From: an uncultured Flavobacteriaceae bacterium
GTDB taxonomy: Bacteria; Bacteroidota; Bacteroidia; Flavobacteriales; Flavobacteriaceae
Direction of reading: 5' to 3'
NCBI GenBank assembly: GCA_934675205.1
Contig: CAKUPQ010000001.1
Location: 620,001 to 684,000 of the forward strand
Length of the DNA stretch: 64,000 nucleotides
In this document: piece after piece, positions 1-8,490 of the stretch
How the letters are laid out: every line of letters begins with the position of its first letter
How positions within the stretch are numbered: the first letter of the stretch is position 1
The notes under the pieces: model-generated
Seen by the model: only the letters and a program-made list of their open reading frames with translations
Database searches by the model: none
Told to the model about the DNA's origin: nothing
Position numbers and translations under genes: made by a program

Positions 1-1997
1 GGAATCGTATTATAAGCTCTGATTCCTATAATTACCGTTTCAAATCCAGCTAAATTTTCGGCTGTCATATCATTTACGGAAATCAGCTTTACGTTATACC
101 CGATTTGCTCCAATCCTTGTGGAATTTCATCGGTTGCTCCCATTAAATAAGCAATATGCTGCTTTGATTTTTTCAAATCCAAACGGGTTGCTTTGGCTGT
201 TGCAGGTTTCAAAACGGACTGCTTTGGGATATGGTCATAATCAATTTCGATAAGCTCCTGATTGTAGGTTTTTCCGTTAGTTTTGGCAATGATATTCAGT
301 GTAGCGTTTTCGGGATTTGAGGGAGGAACAAGCGAAAATTTCACTAAACTTTCTTCTCCTTTTTTGCTGATTTCAAACGGAATTTCCTTTGGGAAAATTG
401 TCCAGCCTTTGGGAGTTTCAACCGAAACTTCTCCTTTTGAGTTATCTTGAAGTGCTTTTACTTTAACCGAAATTTCTTTTGCTTTATCATCTGCAAAAAC
501 CAAAACATTATTTGCAAACGAAACCACCACGTCAGGCAAAACCACAAATGGACGATAGGTTTCTCCGTTTTCGGGAGAATTGAATTTATAGACGATATTT
601 TTGGTAAATTCTATCGGAGTTCCCTCAATTTTCAATACAAAAGTTACGGGAAAATCGTTTTCGGTTTGTGGGAGATTTCGCAGTTTTTGGTTTTCGACTA
701 CGAACATTCCTTTTGTTCTTTCGTTTTTCAACCAATACGGATTGGAATAATCAGTATCGGACGGAACAGAAATATTTTTTTCTGAAAAACGAATAGCTTT
801 ATTATTTTGTAAAGTTTCGTTTTTCGGTAGTTTTTTATCGAAAAACGAAATTTTCATTAAGGTTGCATCTGATTCAGAGCGATTAACCACTTCAAAATTC
901 AAATCGAATTTTTCGGATTTCGTAATGCTTTCCGAACTTGCAACAGCTTCTAAATACAATCCCGAACAAGCCAAAATAATATTTTTGATGTGTTCCGATT
1001 TTTGATTTTTCCAATAATTATCTTGAATCTTTTCGATAAGTAGATAGGATTTTATCAAGTCTTCCAAATGAACGGACGGATTCTGAAAATTGAAGTTTTT
1101 CTCGACTTTTTCCAAGATTTCTCCGATTTGTTTTCCTTCGGGAATTCGTGTCCAAGTCGTATTTATTCCCTCGAAAATATCTTTTTGTCCTTTGGGTAAA
1201 TCGCCTTTTATGAGTTCGAGATATTCGTTTTCACTTCCTCTTGTTCCGGTTGCTCCAAAACCTTGGCATCTGTGCTGACTACGACTCAAAGCCGAAATTT
1301 CTCCGTTGCTTTTTCCTAAAATCGGATAAAAAACATTGGCATCAAGAATTACGTGATTGCTTTTGTCTGCTTTTTCGAAAGCCTCCTGACTCGGAAAAGC
1401 CCAAGGCGAAGTGTTGTAAAATAATCTTCTTGGAGCATTTTTTTCGTTTTTTACGATATCGAAAGCCTCCAAACTCAAAACGGCAGAGGCTGTGTGATGT
1501 CCGTGAGTGGTTCCGGGTGTTCTGTGGTCAAATCGGTTGATGATGACATCAGGACGGAAATCCCGAATACACTGTACTAAATCCTCCAAAACCTGCTGTT
1601 TATCCCAAATTTCAAAGGTTTCTTCAGGTACTTTTGAAAATCCGAAATCGTAAGCTCTCGAAAAAAACTGTTTTCCTCCGTCCACACTTCGTGCTTTTAA
1701 GAGTTCCTGTGTTCGGATTACTCCTAAAAGTTCTCCCATTTCTGGACCAATCAGGTTTTGCCCTCCGTCTCCACGAGTAAGCGAAATATAAGCCGAATTG
1801 GCTTTTACTTCGTTTCCGAAATACGAAATGAGTTTGGTATTTTCGTCATCGGGGTGTGCGGCAACGTACAAAACCGAACCCAGAAAATTCAGTTTCTGAA
1901 TTTCGTGGTAGATTTCGTTTGAAGATAACTTTTGAGGTTGTTGTGCAAACAGATTCGCACTTATAAATAAGAGTAAAAACAGCTTGATTTTCATCAT
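1..1997 (-). CDS. PIG-L family deacetylase, large secreted form (3' end outside window)
   Basis: Partial gene: the reading frame stays open from the start codon at 1997 to the window edge. The product begins with a signal peptide (MMKIKLFLLLFISANLFAQ). A PIG-L/LmbE deacetylase domain follows, with the zinc-site motif AHPDDE at residues 47-52 and a second histidine cluster (HGHH) further on. Several hundred residues of beta-rich sequence come after it. This fits the roughly 830-residue Bacteroidota PIG-L proteins with added C-terminal domains. PIG-L enzymes are zinc-dependent N-deacetylases of GlcNAc-type substrates; the substrate here is unknown, and the signal peptide places it outside the cytoplasm. 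The second in-frame ATG at 1994 is an equally possible start. It is separate from the cytoplasmic PIG-L enzyme BshB1 at 51.7-52.4 kb. Confidence 0.88.
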   Translation of the reverse strand, partial: MMKIKLFLLLFISANLFAQQPQKLSSNEIYHEIQKLNFLGSVLYVAAHPDDENTKLISYFGNEVKANSAYISLTRGDGGQNLIGPEMGELLGVIRTQELLKARSVDGGKQFFSRAYDFGFSKVPEETFEIWDKQQVLEDLVQCIRDFRPDVIINRFDHRTPGTTHGHHTASAVLSLEAFDIVKNEKNAPRRLFYNTSPWAFPSQEAFEKADKSNHVILDANVFYPILGKSNGEISALSRSQHRCQGFGATGTRGSENEYLELIKGDLPKGQKDIFEGINTTWTRIPEGKQIGEILEKVEKNFNFQNPSVHLEDLIKSYLLIEKIQDNYWKNQKSEHIKNIILACSGLYLEAVASSESITKSEKFDLNFEVVNRSESDATLMKISFFDKKLPKNETLQNNKAIRFSEKNISVPSDTDYSNPYWLKNERTKGMFVVENQKLRNLPQTENDFPVTFVLKIEGTPIEFTKNIVYKFNSPENGETYRPFVVLPDVVVSFANNVLVFADDKAKEISVKVKALQDNSKGEVSVETPKGWTIFPKEIPFEISKKGEESLVKFSLVPPSNPENATLNIIAKTNGKTYNQELIEIDYDHIPKQSVLKPATAKATRLDLKKSKQHIAYLMGATDEIPQGLEQIGYNVKLISVNDMTAENLAGFETVIIGIRAYNTI

Positions 1998-2020
1998 TTT
2001 ATTTTTGAAAAAGAAAGAAT

Positions 2021-2587
2021 TTAGTTTTTAGGATTGATTATTTTATTTTTATAGTCCCGATGTAATAAAATCGCAAGTAACAGTAAACAGATACTTGTAA
2101 ATAAAGGAATTATAAACATTTCATCAGGATTTGATTTCAGACCGATAAATAATGCTCCGACAGCAATTATTCCTGCAAAAACAGCATACCATTTTACTTT
2201 GTAAAACCAAGCATACGGAAAGAAATGTGCTCCTGTTATAATACAATAAGTCATTACAAAATAATCAGGGATTTTAAAAAAAACAAAGAGCAAAAAAGGA
2301 AAATAAAACATTTGGGCAAAATTCAGCCATAATCCTAAAGGTTGTAAGGGATTTTCTTTATTTTTCCAATTCGTTTTTAATATTTTTGAGAAAAGCAAAG
2401 CCAAAGGCAGTACAAGACTTCCAATAAAAAACGTGAATACGGATTTATTATAAGCGGTAAAATCAAGTGTCCAAATCCCCGCAATTACTAACCAAATTAT
2501 TGATGCAGAAATAATAAAATCTATACCATTTTTGGATTTTACAGATAAATCGACTTTAAGGTTTTCAAGGTCTTTTTTTGTTGTCAT
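2021..2587 (-). CDS. Multi-pass membrane protein, possibly DUF7010 family
   Basis: A 188-residue protein with about six hydrophobic segments and a short charged N-terminus (MTTKKDLENL). A longer reading frame reaches 2638, but its extra 17 residues are not protein-like, so I start at the ATG at 2587. The N-terminal pattern SVKSKNGIDFI followed by paired helices resembles the DUF7010 membrane family as I remember it; this is a recollection, not a search. It lies between the PIG-L gene and the AI-2E family transporter on the same strand with short gaps, so co-transcription is possible. No function can be assigned. Confidence 0.65.
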   Translation of the reverse strand: MTTKKDLENLKVDLSVKSKNGIDFIISASIIWLVIAGIWTLDFTAYNKSVFTFFIGSLVLPLALLFSKILKTNWKNKENPLQPLGLWLNFAQMFYFPFLLFVFFKIPDYFVMTYCIITGAHFFPYAWFYKVKWYAVFAGIIAVGALFIGLKSNPDEMFIIPLFTSICLLLLAILLHRDYKNKIINPKN

Positions 2588-2655
2588 AAGTATGTTTTTT
2601 AAGAGTTCTCGCTCCCAAAGATAATAAAAATGCCACAAATTTAACCCGATGAATA

Positions 2656-3858
2656 TTATTGAGTTAAATCATCATTCTCCTCTTTCGTTTCCTCCGTTTC
2701 TTCCAGTGTGGTTGTTTCTGTAAAAGTCGGGGCTTCGAGTGTGTCTTTGTTCCCGACTTGGTTAGCCAAATACGGAACATTTTTGTACCATTGCGGAATT
2801 TTCGGCAAATCATCTCCGATTAAATATCCCCAAGGCTCAAGCGATGGAATATTGTCAAAAATAACTTTCAGAATAGCAATAATCGGAATGGCTAAAAACA
2901 TTCCCGAAATCCCGGCTACCATTCCTCCGATAAAAATTCCGATAATCGAGGCAAAAGCATTGATTTCTACTTTAGAACTTACAACCAAAGGAACCGTAAT
3001 ATTGTTGTCAATCAGCTGAACAATGGCGGTTACAACCAATATTCCGAGAATAATCGACAAATCGGGAGTGCCTGTAAGCGTTGCAAAAATCGTAACCACA
3101 CAAGCAATGATATTTCCCAAATACGGAATAAGTCCTAAAATTCCGGTTATTACTCCCAAAAGTAAAGCGTGTGGTACTCCGATTATCGTAAGCCCGATAG
3201 TGGTCATTGTTGCAATAATCGTTATCTGAATACAAACTCCGTAAAGATAACTCTGAACGGCTGTTTTGATGTCATACAGAATTTTTTTCAGACTTTGTTG
3301 GTCACCTTCACCGACTAATTTTGATAAAAAAGTAATCAAATGATTTTGATACAACAAAAACAAAAACATATAAATCGGAATCATTGCCAAGTTAAAAAGC
3401 GTATCTGAAAACGACAGTAAAAAGTTAGTAACCATTCCCGTTAACGAAGATTTCGATTCGCTTGTTGCATTAAAAATAAGGTCTTTTTGTTCGGCTTCGT
3501 CAAACCCGAAGGATTCTTGTATGAAGTTCTGCAAATTAGTTACGTGAATGGTAATGTTTTTTTCTATGGTTTCCCAATCATTCGAAAAATTCCCAATCTG
3601 AACTGAGATAAAAGTAAGGACTCCCAAAATAACAATCACAAACAAAACAACCGTAATAATCGAAGCTATCACATTCGAAAAGCGGAGTCTGTTTTTAAAA
3701 AAAGAACTGATTGGTCGTATCAAAATAGCAAACAAAAGTGCCATTATTACCGGAATCAAAATACCCTTTCCGATGTATAAAATGATAAACATAATAGAAA
3801 CAGCTATCAAAACAGAAGCTAATCTCACATAAAACGGAAGTCGGATAAAGTCGTTCAT
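2656..3858 (-). CDS. AI-2E family transporter (YdiK/PerM-like)
   Basis: 400 residues with the typical layout of the AI-2E transporter family: two N-terminal membrane helices, a third helix, a soluble middle region (about residues 85-155), and a helix-rich C-terminal half containing the glycine-rich stretch GILGLIPYLGN and a later conserved segment around QLIDNNITVPLV. The tail is acidic and low-complexity (EETEETKEENDD), probably cytoplasmic. Family members include AI-2 exporters and Na+/H+ antiporters, so the name does not fix the substrate. The start at 3858 directly precedes the first helix. The next plus-strand gene is the IS element. Confidence 0.85.
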   Translation of the reverse strand: MNDFIRLPFYVRLASVLIAVSIMFIILYIGKGILIPVIMALLFAILIRPISSFFKNRLRFSNVIASIITVVLFVIVILGVLTFISVQIGNFSNDWETIEKNITIHVTNLQNFIQESFGFDEAEQKDLIFNATSESKSSLTGMVTNFLLSFSDTLFNLAMIPIYMFLFLLYQNHLITFLSKLVGEGDQQSLKKILYDIKTAVQSYLYGVCIQITIIATMTTIGLTIIGVPHALLLGVITGILGLIPYLGNIIACVVTIFATLTGTPDLSIILGILVVTAIVQLIDNNITVPLVVSSKVEINAFASIIGIFIGGMVAGISGMFLAIPIIAILKVIFDNIPSLEPWGYLIGDDLPKIPQWYKNVPYLANQVGNKDTLEAPTFTETTTLEETEETKEENDDLTQ

Positions 3859-4074
3859 ATTCCAAAGTATTTTACTACAAATAAAATGAATTTTTATGAA
3901 TTATGCGAATGTTACAAATAAATATAGATTCACCTGTAGTGCATTATTGATTAGCCACAGATGCACAGATTTTTATGTTTTTTTGAGAAGAAAGATGATT
4001 TCACAGATTGAATTGAATGCGAAGCCTCTCGTCCTAAAATAGGTTGACTAAAAATTAAACACTTTTAGTATCCT

Positions 4075-4485
4075 ATGGAAACAAACAAAAAACAACCCTG
4101 TCGAAAAAATGAGTATCAAAAAATAAGCTTTGATCTCAAACTTTCAATTATTGACCAAATCAACAACGGACAGATTTCAGCTAATTATGCTTCAAAAAAA
4201 TATGGCATTTCTAGAGGAACTCTTGCCTATTGGATTAAGAAATTATCTAACTTTGAAGCTAAATCTAAAGCCATGAGCAAGAACGACGAAATTAAAAAAC
4301 TACGCGAACGCATCGAAGAACTGGAGTTCGTCAAAGACTTCCAACAAGATATTATTGCTGATTTCGAACATATTACAGGCGAGCATCTTTCAAAAAAGTA
4401 TTTGCCCGAAGCATTAGCAAAAGAGATAGAGAAAAAGCGACTAAACCTTTCAAAACAAAGTGGCTCTATCAATGCTTCGGAATAA
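4075..4485 (+). CDS. IS3-family transposase OrfA
   Basis: 136 residues. The N-terminal half is a helix-turn-helix domain of the IS3 OrfA type (FDLKLSIIDQINNG, then SANYASKKYGISRGTLAYWIKKL), which binds the terminal repeats. A charged coiled coil follows (EIKKLRERIEELEFVKDFQQ), expected to form a leucine-zipper-like contact with OrfB. The frame ends at 4485, well inside the region where the orfB frame is already open (from 4362), so the fused OrfAB transposase is made by slippage. The start at 4075 lies 27 bp inside the left terminal repeat, which fits promoter location in the IS end. Confidence 0.92.
   Translation: METNKKQPCRKNEYQKISFDLKLSIIDQINNGQISANYASKKYGISRGTLAYWIKKLSNFEAKSKAMSKNDEIKKLRERIEELEFVKDFQQDIIADFEHITGEHLSKKYLPEALAKEIEKKRLNLSKQSGSINASE
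4392..4398 (+). other. A_AAA_AAG -1 ribosomal frameshift site
   Basis: The heptamer AAAAAAG is placed exactly as A AAA AAG in the orfA frame (tcA AAA AAG). This is the canonical slippery sequence of the IS3 family. Slipping back one base moves ribosomes into the orfB frame, which has its last upstream stop at 4359-4361 and then stays open to 5309. A second candidate, G AAA AAG, is at 4431-4437 and also lies in the overlap. I prefer the first because it is the classical motif. Confidence 0.75.
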
Positions 4486-5309
4486 GTAAACAAGCTTATT
4501 ATCAAAGAATTAAAAATGATTTTATCAAAGAACAACAACACAAAGTTGTTCTCGATTTAGTGCGCAAAATCAGAATCAAAATGCCTAAAACAGGCACAAG
4601 AAAACTTATGGAACACATTGAAAATGATTTGATAAAAAACAATATCAAAATGGGAAGAGATGCTTTATTTGACTTACTTAGAAGTTATGGCTTATTGGTT
4701 AAGAAAACCAAACGCTTTCACATTACAACCGATTCTAAGCACTTCTTTTTCAAATCACCTAACCTACTCAAAGATTTGACTTTGAGTCATGCAGAACAAG
4801 TCTTTGTAAGCGACATCACCTATATCAAAGTCGATGGTGGTCACTCCTATTTAGCTCTTGTAACAGATGCCTATTCAAAGAAAATAATGGGTTGGAAATT
4901 AGATGATAACATGAAAGTTTCATTAGTCAAAGAAGCCTTAGCAATGGCTTACAAAAACTGCATTCACAAACATAAAAACATTATTCATCATTCCGATAGA
5001 GGAATACAATATTGCTGCCCAGATTTCTCAGAATTTGCTCAAAATAAAGGGTTTATATTAAGTACAACTCAACAATATGATCCATACGAAAACGCTGTTG
5101 CCGAACGAATTAATGGAATTTTAAAATATGAATTCGGATTAAAAAACACAATTAGAAACATCAAAATCGCTAATAAAATGATTGCTGAAGCCGTACAAAT
5201 TTACAATAACGAGCGTTTACATTGGAGTTTAGAGCTAAAAACTCCACAAGAAGTACATCGCAAGTACAACCAACAACCTTATAAATCCTACGCACGAAAG
5301 GTTGCGTAA
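4398..5309 (+). CDS. IS3-family transposase OrfB (DDE integrase domain), made by -1 frameshift
   Basis: The start given is the point where the -1 shifted frame takes over; a GTG at 4560 would be the first conventional start and would remove the N-terminal HTH_21-like part (SKQAYYQRIKND). The rve integrase core carries the DDE triad: D in VSDITYIKV, D in HHSDRGIQY, and E in NAVAERINGILK, with the expected 35-residue-class spacing between the second D and the E. The frame is uninterrupted to the TAA at 5309. The product is the catalytic half of the OrfAB transposase, which makes the circular intermediate of IS3 copy-out transposition. Confidence 0.9.
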   Translation, partial: VFARSISKRDREKATKPFKTKWLYQCFGISKQAYYQRIKNDFIKEQQHKVVLDLVRKIRIKMPKTGTRKLMEHIENDLIKNNIKMGRDALFDLLRSYGLLVKKTKRFHITTDSKHFFFKSPNLLKDLTLSHAEQVFVSDITYIKVDGGHSYLALVTDAYSKKIMGWKLDDNMKVSLVKEALAMAYKNCIHKHKNIIHHSDRGIQYCCPDFSEFAQNKGFILSTTQQYDPYENAVAERINGILKYEFGLKNTIRNIKIANKMIAEAVQIYNNERLHWSLELKTPQEVHRKYNQQPYKSYARKVA

Positions 5310-5598
5310 GGAATGTTGGTAACTTTTTTAAAATCCGAAGGGAATTTTTTAAAAAAAGTTATCAATGTTCCGATTACAAATCCGTATTTTTGAATTAATT
5401 AATAACCTAAAAATGGTCAACGTATTTTAGGACATGACAAAGCATTCAATATTAGTGTAATTTACATTGTATTATTCTAAATTATTTTCATTTAGATCTG
5501 TGCATCTGTGGTTTTAAAGAGCATAAAACAACTGTAAATCATTGAGTTATGTTTTTTGTGATAATGCACTACGGGTATAGATTCGTAAAATTCGTAGC

Positions 5599-6150
5599 TT
5601 AATCCGTAAAATCTTTTTCTTCTTCTGTGGTGTGTTTGACGATAACGATTCCTTTTTGCAATAAAAGGTTGTTTGGGAAACAGATTTCTTCTCCTTCGGT
5701 TGTTTTCAGCAGGGTATAGAACGATTTAATATCTTCAATTTCGGCTTCGACCGGGAAGTCTTTGTCCATAATTCGGATTTTATCTCCGATTTTGAACGGA
5801 AACGAAAAAAACAGAATTATTCCCGCAGTTACATTGCTCAAGATAGACCATTGTGCAAAAAAAGCAACTCCGATAATGGTAAGCACAGACGAAATAACAA
5901 TAACCAGTTGATTTCCTTGCACTCCCCAAATAGCAATAAGCGAAATAACAGCCAAGGAATTAATAAGATAATCGGTATATTTGGTTACTAATCGGGTTCT
6001 TCCGTCAGAAAAAAATGCTTTTTTTCCGAAATTATTAATAATAGAACGCAATACAAAACGCAGAATTATAAAAACCAAAATAGTCGTTAAGGTCGCTATG
6101 ATTTGATAGGTGTATTTTCCTAAAAACAAAGTATTTAAAGTATAAAGCAT
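5599..6150 (-). CDS. Small mechanosensitive channel of the MscS family
   Basis: 183 residues: about three hydrophobic helices, then an MscS-type beta domain with the segment FFSFPFKIGDKIRIMDKDF. MscS channels open under membrane tension to release solutes during hypo-osmotic shock. The protein is shorter than E. coli MscS (286 residues) and lacks most of the C-terminal alpha/beta cage, as many small homologues do. The start ATG overlaps the end of maf by 16 bp, so the two are probably translated from one mRNA. Confidence 0.85.
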   Translation of the reverse strand: MLYTLNTLFLGKYTYQIIATLTTILVFIILRFVLRSIINNFGKKAFFSDGRTRLVTKYTDYLINSLAVISLIAIWGVQGNQLVIVISSVLTIIGVAFFAQWSILSNVTAGIILFFSFPFKIGDKIRIMDKDFPVEAEIEDIKSFYTLLKTTEGEEICFPNNLLLQKGIVIVKHTTEEEKDFTD

Positions 6151-6716
6151 AATAATTCCTTGTAAAATTTTTTGGTAGGCAATCCTACCACATTCGTATA
6201 TGAACCTTCAATTTTTTCGATTCCCACAAGTCCAATCCACTCTTGGATTCCGTAAGCTCCTGCTTTGTCAAACGGCTTGTAATTATCCAGATAAAAACGA
6301 ATCATTTCGTCTGTAAGTTCCGAAAAAGTAACTTTCGTAACCACATTAAAAACCTTTGTTTTTTCGACAGACTTCAAGCAAACCGAAGTAATAACTTCGT
6401 GTGTGTTTCCTGATAATTTCTGCAAAGTTACAAAAGCTTCTTCATAGTTCTTGGGTTTCCCTACAGCTTCATTTTTAAGCCAAACAATCGTATCGCTTGT
6501 AACGAGAATTTCGTTTTCCGAAAGCTCAAAAACGTCAGCTTTTAGCTTTGCTAAAAAATCGGTTATTTCGCCTGCCTTAAGATTTTTCGGATAAACTTCG
6601 TCAACTTCTTTTAAACGAATTTCAAAATCTAAATTCAAATCCCTGAAAAACTGCTGTCTCCTCGGAGAGCCCGAAGCTAATATTAGTCTGTAGTTTTTGA
6701 GTTTTTCTGATAGCAT
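6135..6716 (-). CDS. maf: Maf family nucleotide pyrophosphatase
   Basis: 193 residues, normal Maf length. The N-terminal signature LASGSPRRQQFF and the central TSDTIVWLKNEAVGKP segment form the ITPase-like active site. Maf enzymes hydrolyse dTTP/UTP or modified pyrimidine and m7G nucleotides to monophosphates, acting as house-cleaning enzymes or in septum control. Its start codon overlaps the stop codon of the upstream UbiA gene by one base (TAATG), and it overlaps the MscS gene downstream, giving a three-gene operon. Substrate subtype (YhdE- or YceF-like) cannot be decided from motifs alone. Confidence 0.9.
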   Translation of the reverse strand: MLSEKLKNYRLILASGSPRRQQFFRDLNLDFEIRLKEVDEVYPKNLKAGEITDFLAKLKADVFELSENEILVTSDTIVWLKNEAVGKPKNYEEAFVTLQKLSGNTHEVITSVCLKSVEKTKVFNVVTKVTFSELTDEMIRFYLDNYKPFDKAGAYGIQEWIGLVGIEKIEGSYTNVVGLPTKKFYKELLCFIL

Positions 6717-7651
6717 TACGCAGCTTGTTTTATCAATTCGATATTATAAACTACAACTAAAATAGTCAGTATGGCAAAGAAAATTACACCTTTCAGAATA
6801 AGGCTCAAATGCGAATAATCTTTCTTTTCCGAGGCACTGAAAAGTCGTATAAGGGTATAAATAACAGGAGCTAAAATCAAAGCGAAAATGTAAAGCACCG
6901 CAACATATAAATCGTTTTCAAACAAGTAAACAAAGCTATACCAGATCAGTAAAATCATAGCAATAACAAGTAAAACCGAAAGAATCATTTTTGCTTTTTT
7001 ATCTCCCAAAACAATCGGAAGTGATTTTGCTCCACTATCCAAATCACTTTCAATATCTTCAAAATCTTTGACAATTTCACGAATGAGAACAATCAGAAAA
7101 GCAAAAACAGCATAATCAATCAGAATTTTGAATAAACTCCCTAATCCCTGCTGGTTTTCGGGTGTAATCATCGGAAGTAAATCGAAAATTCCGACAACCA
7201 AAACACTGGTTGCAAGAATAATTGCTATGATAAAATTTCCGATAAGTAAACTTTTTTTAAGGCTCGAAGCATATAAATAAAGTGTTCCTGCAATTACAAT
7301 AAATATTCCCGTAAAGCTTGGTTTTTCGATAAGATTCGACAGATAAAAACCGATTCCCACTCCGATTACGTTCAGAATAATGTAATAATTATAAGCAGAT
7401 GCCTCCGAAATATGTTTGTCGATAATTACTTTTTCAGGGTTGTTGATTTTATCAATGTTTTTGTCGAATACAGCATTTATCAGATATCCACCCCCTGCAA
7501 TGCAAATCGTAGAAAGAACAAGCAACAGAAACTGCCAATCGGTCAATCCCAAAACTGGAAGTTGTTTTTTAAGAAATCCGAAATGAAAAACAAGCTGCAT
7601 CAAGGCAAGTAAAATCAGATTTTGGTAACGAATGAGTTTTAGAAAATTCAT
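6716..7651 (-). CDS. UbiA-family prenyltransferase (GGGP geranylgeranyltransferase type)
   Basis: 311 residues with about nine membrane helices. The two aspartate motifs of the UbiA superfamily are present: NAVFDKNIDKINNPEK (first, near residue 63) and DFEDIESDLDSGAKSLP (second, near residue 200). They bind Mg2+-prenyl diphosphate. In Bacteroidota this branch is usually annotated as geranylgeranylglycerol-phosphate geranylgeranyltransferase, an ether-lipid type enzyme; a role in another prenylation step is possible. It is first in the operon with maf and the MscS gene. Confidence 0.85.
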   Translation of the reverse strand: MNFLKLIRYQNLILLALMQLVFHFGFLKKQLPVLGLTDWQFLLLVLSTICIAGGGYLINAVFDKNIDKINNPEKVIIDKHISEASAYNYYIILNVIGVGIGFYLSNLIEKPSFTGIFIVIAGTLYLYASSLKKSLLIGNFIIAIILATSVLVVGIFDLLPMITPENQQGLGSLFKILIDYAVFAFLIVLIREIVKDFEDIESDLDSGAKSLPIVLGDKKAKMILSVLLVIAMILLIWYSFVYLFENDLYVAVLYIFALILAPVIYTLIRLFSASEKKDYSHLSLILKGVIFFAILTILVVVYNIELIKQAA

Positions 7652-7687
7652 TTTTTTGAGTTGAAAATTAGATAAAAATAAATGTTG

Positions 7688-8422
7688 TTATAACCTTTGT
7701 CTGACAGCCTCATACAGAAACGCTCCACAGGCAACCGAAACATTAAGCGAAGAAATCGTCCCAAACATCGGAAGTTTCGCTTTGTTATCCACGATTTTCA
7801 GCACAGACGGATTGATTCCTTTGTCTTCCGACCCCATTATAATGGCAATTCCTCTGTTAAAGTCCATGTCATAAATGGTATTTTCGGTTTTTTCGGTTGC
7901 GGCAACCACAGCAATATCCGAAGATTGCAGGTAAAAAACAGCATCTTTTACGTGGTCAGTTTTGCAAATCGGAATGTTGAAAACAGCTCCTGCAGAGGTT
8001 TTGACCGTATCTCCGTTTACAGGTGCCGCACCTGTTTTGGAAATGATAATTCCGTTTACTCCCGTACATTCTGCTGTTCGGATAATCGCTCCGAAATTTC
8101 GTGCATCGGATATTCCGTCCAAAACCAAAAACAAAGGTTTATCTGTTTTTTCGGAAACTTCTTCGAGTAATTCTTCAATCGAATAAAACTTAATCGGAGC
8201 AATCGTAGCCACCACTCCCTGATGATTATTTGCGGTATATCGATTTAGCTTTTCGACAGGAACATAGCTAAAACTGATATTATTCGACTTCAAAACCCCA
8301 AAAAGTTCTTTCATCAAAGCCCCTTGTGATTCTTTCTGAATGAATACTTTGTCAATCTCCGCTCCCGAATTAATGGCCTCAATAACAGCCCTTATTCCAA
8401 AAATGATGTTTTCTTTTTCCAT
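7688..8422 (-). CDS. rlmB: 23S rRNA (guanosine(2251)-2'-O)-methyltransferase RlmB
   Basis: 244 residues of the SpoU/TrmH (SPOUT) class. An N-terminal substrate-binding domain (residues 1-75, starting EKENIIFGIRAVIEAI) precedes the knotted methyltransferase domain with its three motifs: LDGISDARNFGAIIRTAECTG (motif 1), IIMGSEDKGI (motif 2) and PMFGTISSLNVSVACGAFLYE (motif 3). It methylates the ribose of G2251 in the peptidyl-transferase P loop. Length and motif content match RlmB; the related TrmH is less likely because of the N-terminal domain. A promoter abuts the start codon. Confidence 0.93.
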   Translation of the reverse strand: MEKENIIFGIRAVIEAINSGAEIDKVFIQKESQGALMKELFGVLKSNNISFSYVPVEKLNRYTANNHQGVVATIAPIKFYSIEELLEEVSEKTDKPLFLVLDGISDARNFGAIIRTAECTGVNGIIISKTGAAPVNGDTVKTSAGAVFNIPICKTDHVKDAVFYLQSSDIAVVAATEKTENTIYDMDFNRGIAIIMGSEDKGINPSVLKIVDNKAKLPMFGTISSLNVSVACGAFLYEAVRQRL

Positions 8423-8426
8423 AATA

Positions 8427-8434
8427 CAAAGATA
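8427..8434 (-). promoter_or_regulatory. -7 promoter box of rlmB (leaderless spacing)
   Basis: On the minus strand this reads TATCTTTG, a match to the Bacteroidota -7 consensus TAnnTTTG. Only four bases separate it from the rlmB ATG, so transcription probably begins at or next to the start codon. Confidence 0.6.
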
Positions 8435-8490
8435 AGGATATTTTAGGTTTTGGGTTTTCGGAAGACCACAGAATATAATACACTATGTGC

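Larger units (their letters stand above)
4031..5433 (+). mobile_element. IS3-family insertion sequence
   Basis: About 1.4 kb bounded by 18-bp terminal inverted repeats with one mismatch: GTCCTAAAATAGGTTGAC at 4031-4048 and the complement of GTCCTAAAATACGTTGAC at 5416-5433. It holds two overlapping frames, orfA (HTH protein) and orfB (DDE integrase), with a -1 slippery site, the standard IS3 organisation. Both frames are intact, so the element may be active. I found no convincing 3-4 bp target duplication immediately outside the repeats (CTC on the left, ATG on the right). The insertion point is near the apex of a pre-existing palindrome. Confidence 0.9.
3888..5598. repeat. Old imperfect palindrome split by the IS3 element
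   Basis: The DNA on the two sides of the insertion sequence matches as an inverted repeat in the same block order. GTAGTGCATTAT at 3936-3947 pairs with 5561-5572, CCACAGATGCACAGAT at 3955-3970 pairs with 5496-5511, and ATTGAATGC at 4012-4020 pairs with 5442-5450. Weaker matches continue outward (a GAATTTT-type block at 3888-3910 against about 5582-5595). Without the IS, the two halves would form one hairpin element of roughly 300 bp lying between the AI-2E transporter and MscS genes. The middle block shares the CCACAGAT word with other intergenic hairpins in this window. Confidence 0.7.

Noticed and set aside
447..785. Plus-strand open frames opposite the PIG-L gene (for example 112 codons).
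   Set aside because: They are shadows of the minus-strand gene; none has a start context, signal peptide or recognisable domain.
4012..5450. ATTGAATGC on both sides of the IS element as a target-site duplication.
   Set aside because: The two copies are inverted, not direct, and belong to the larger palindrome around the IS.
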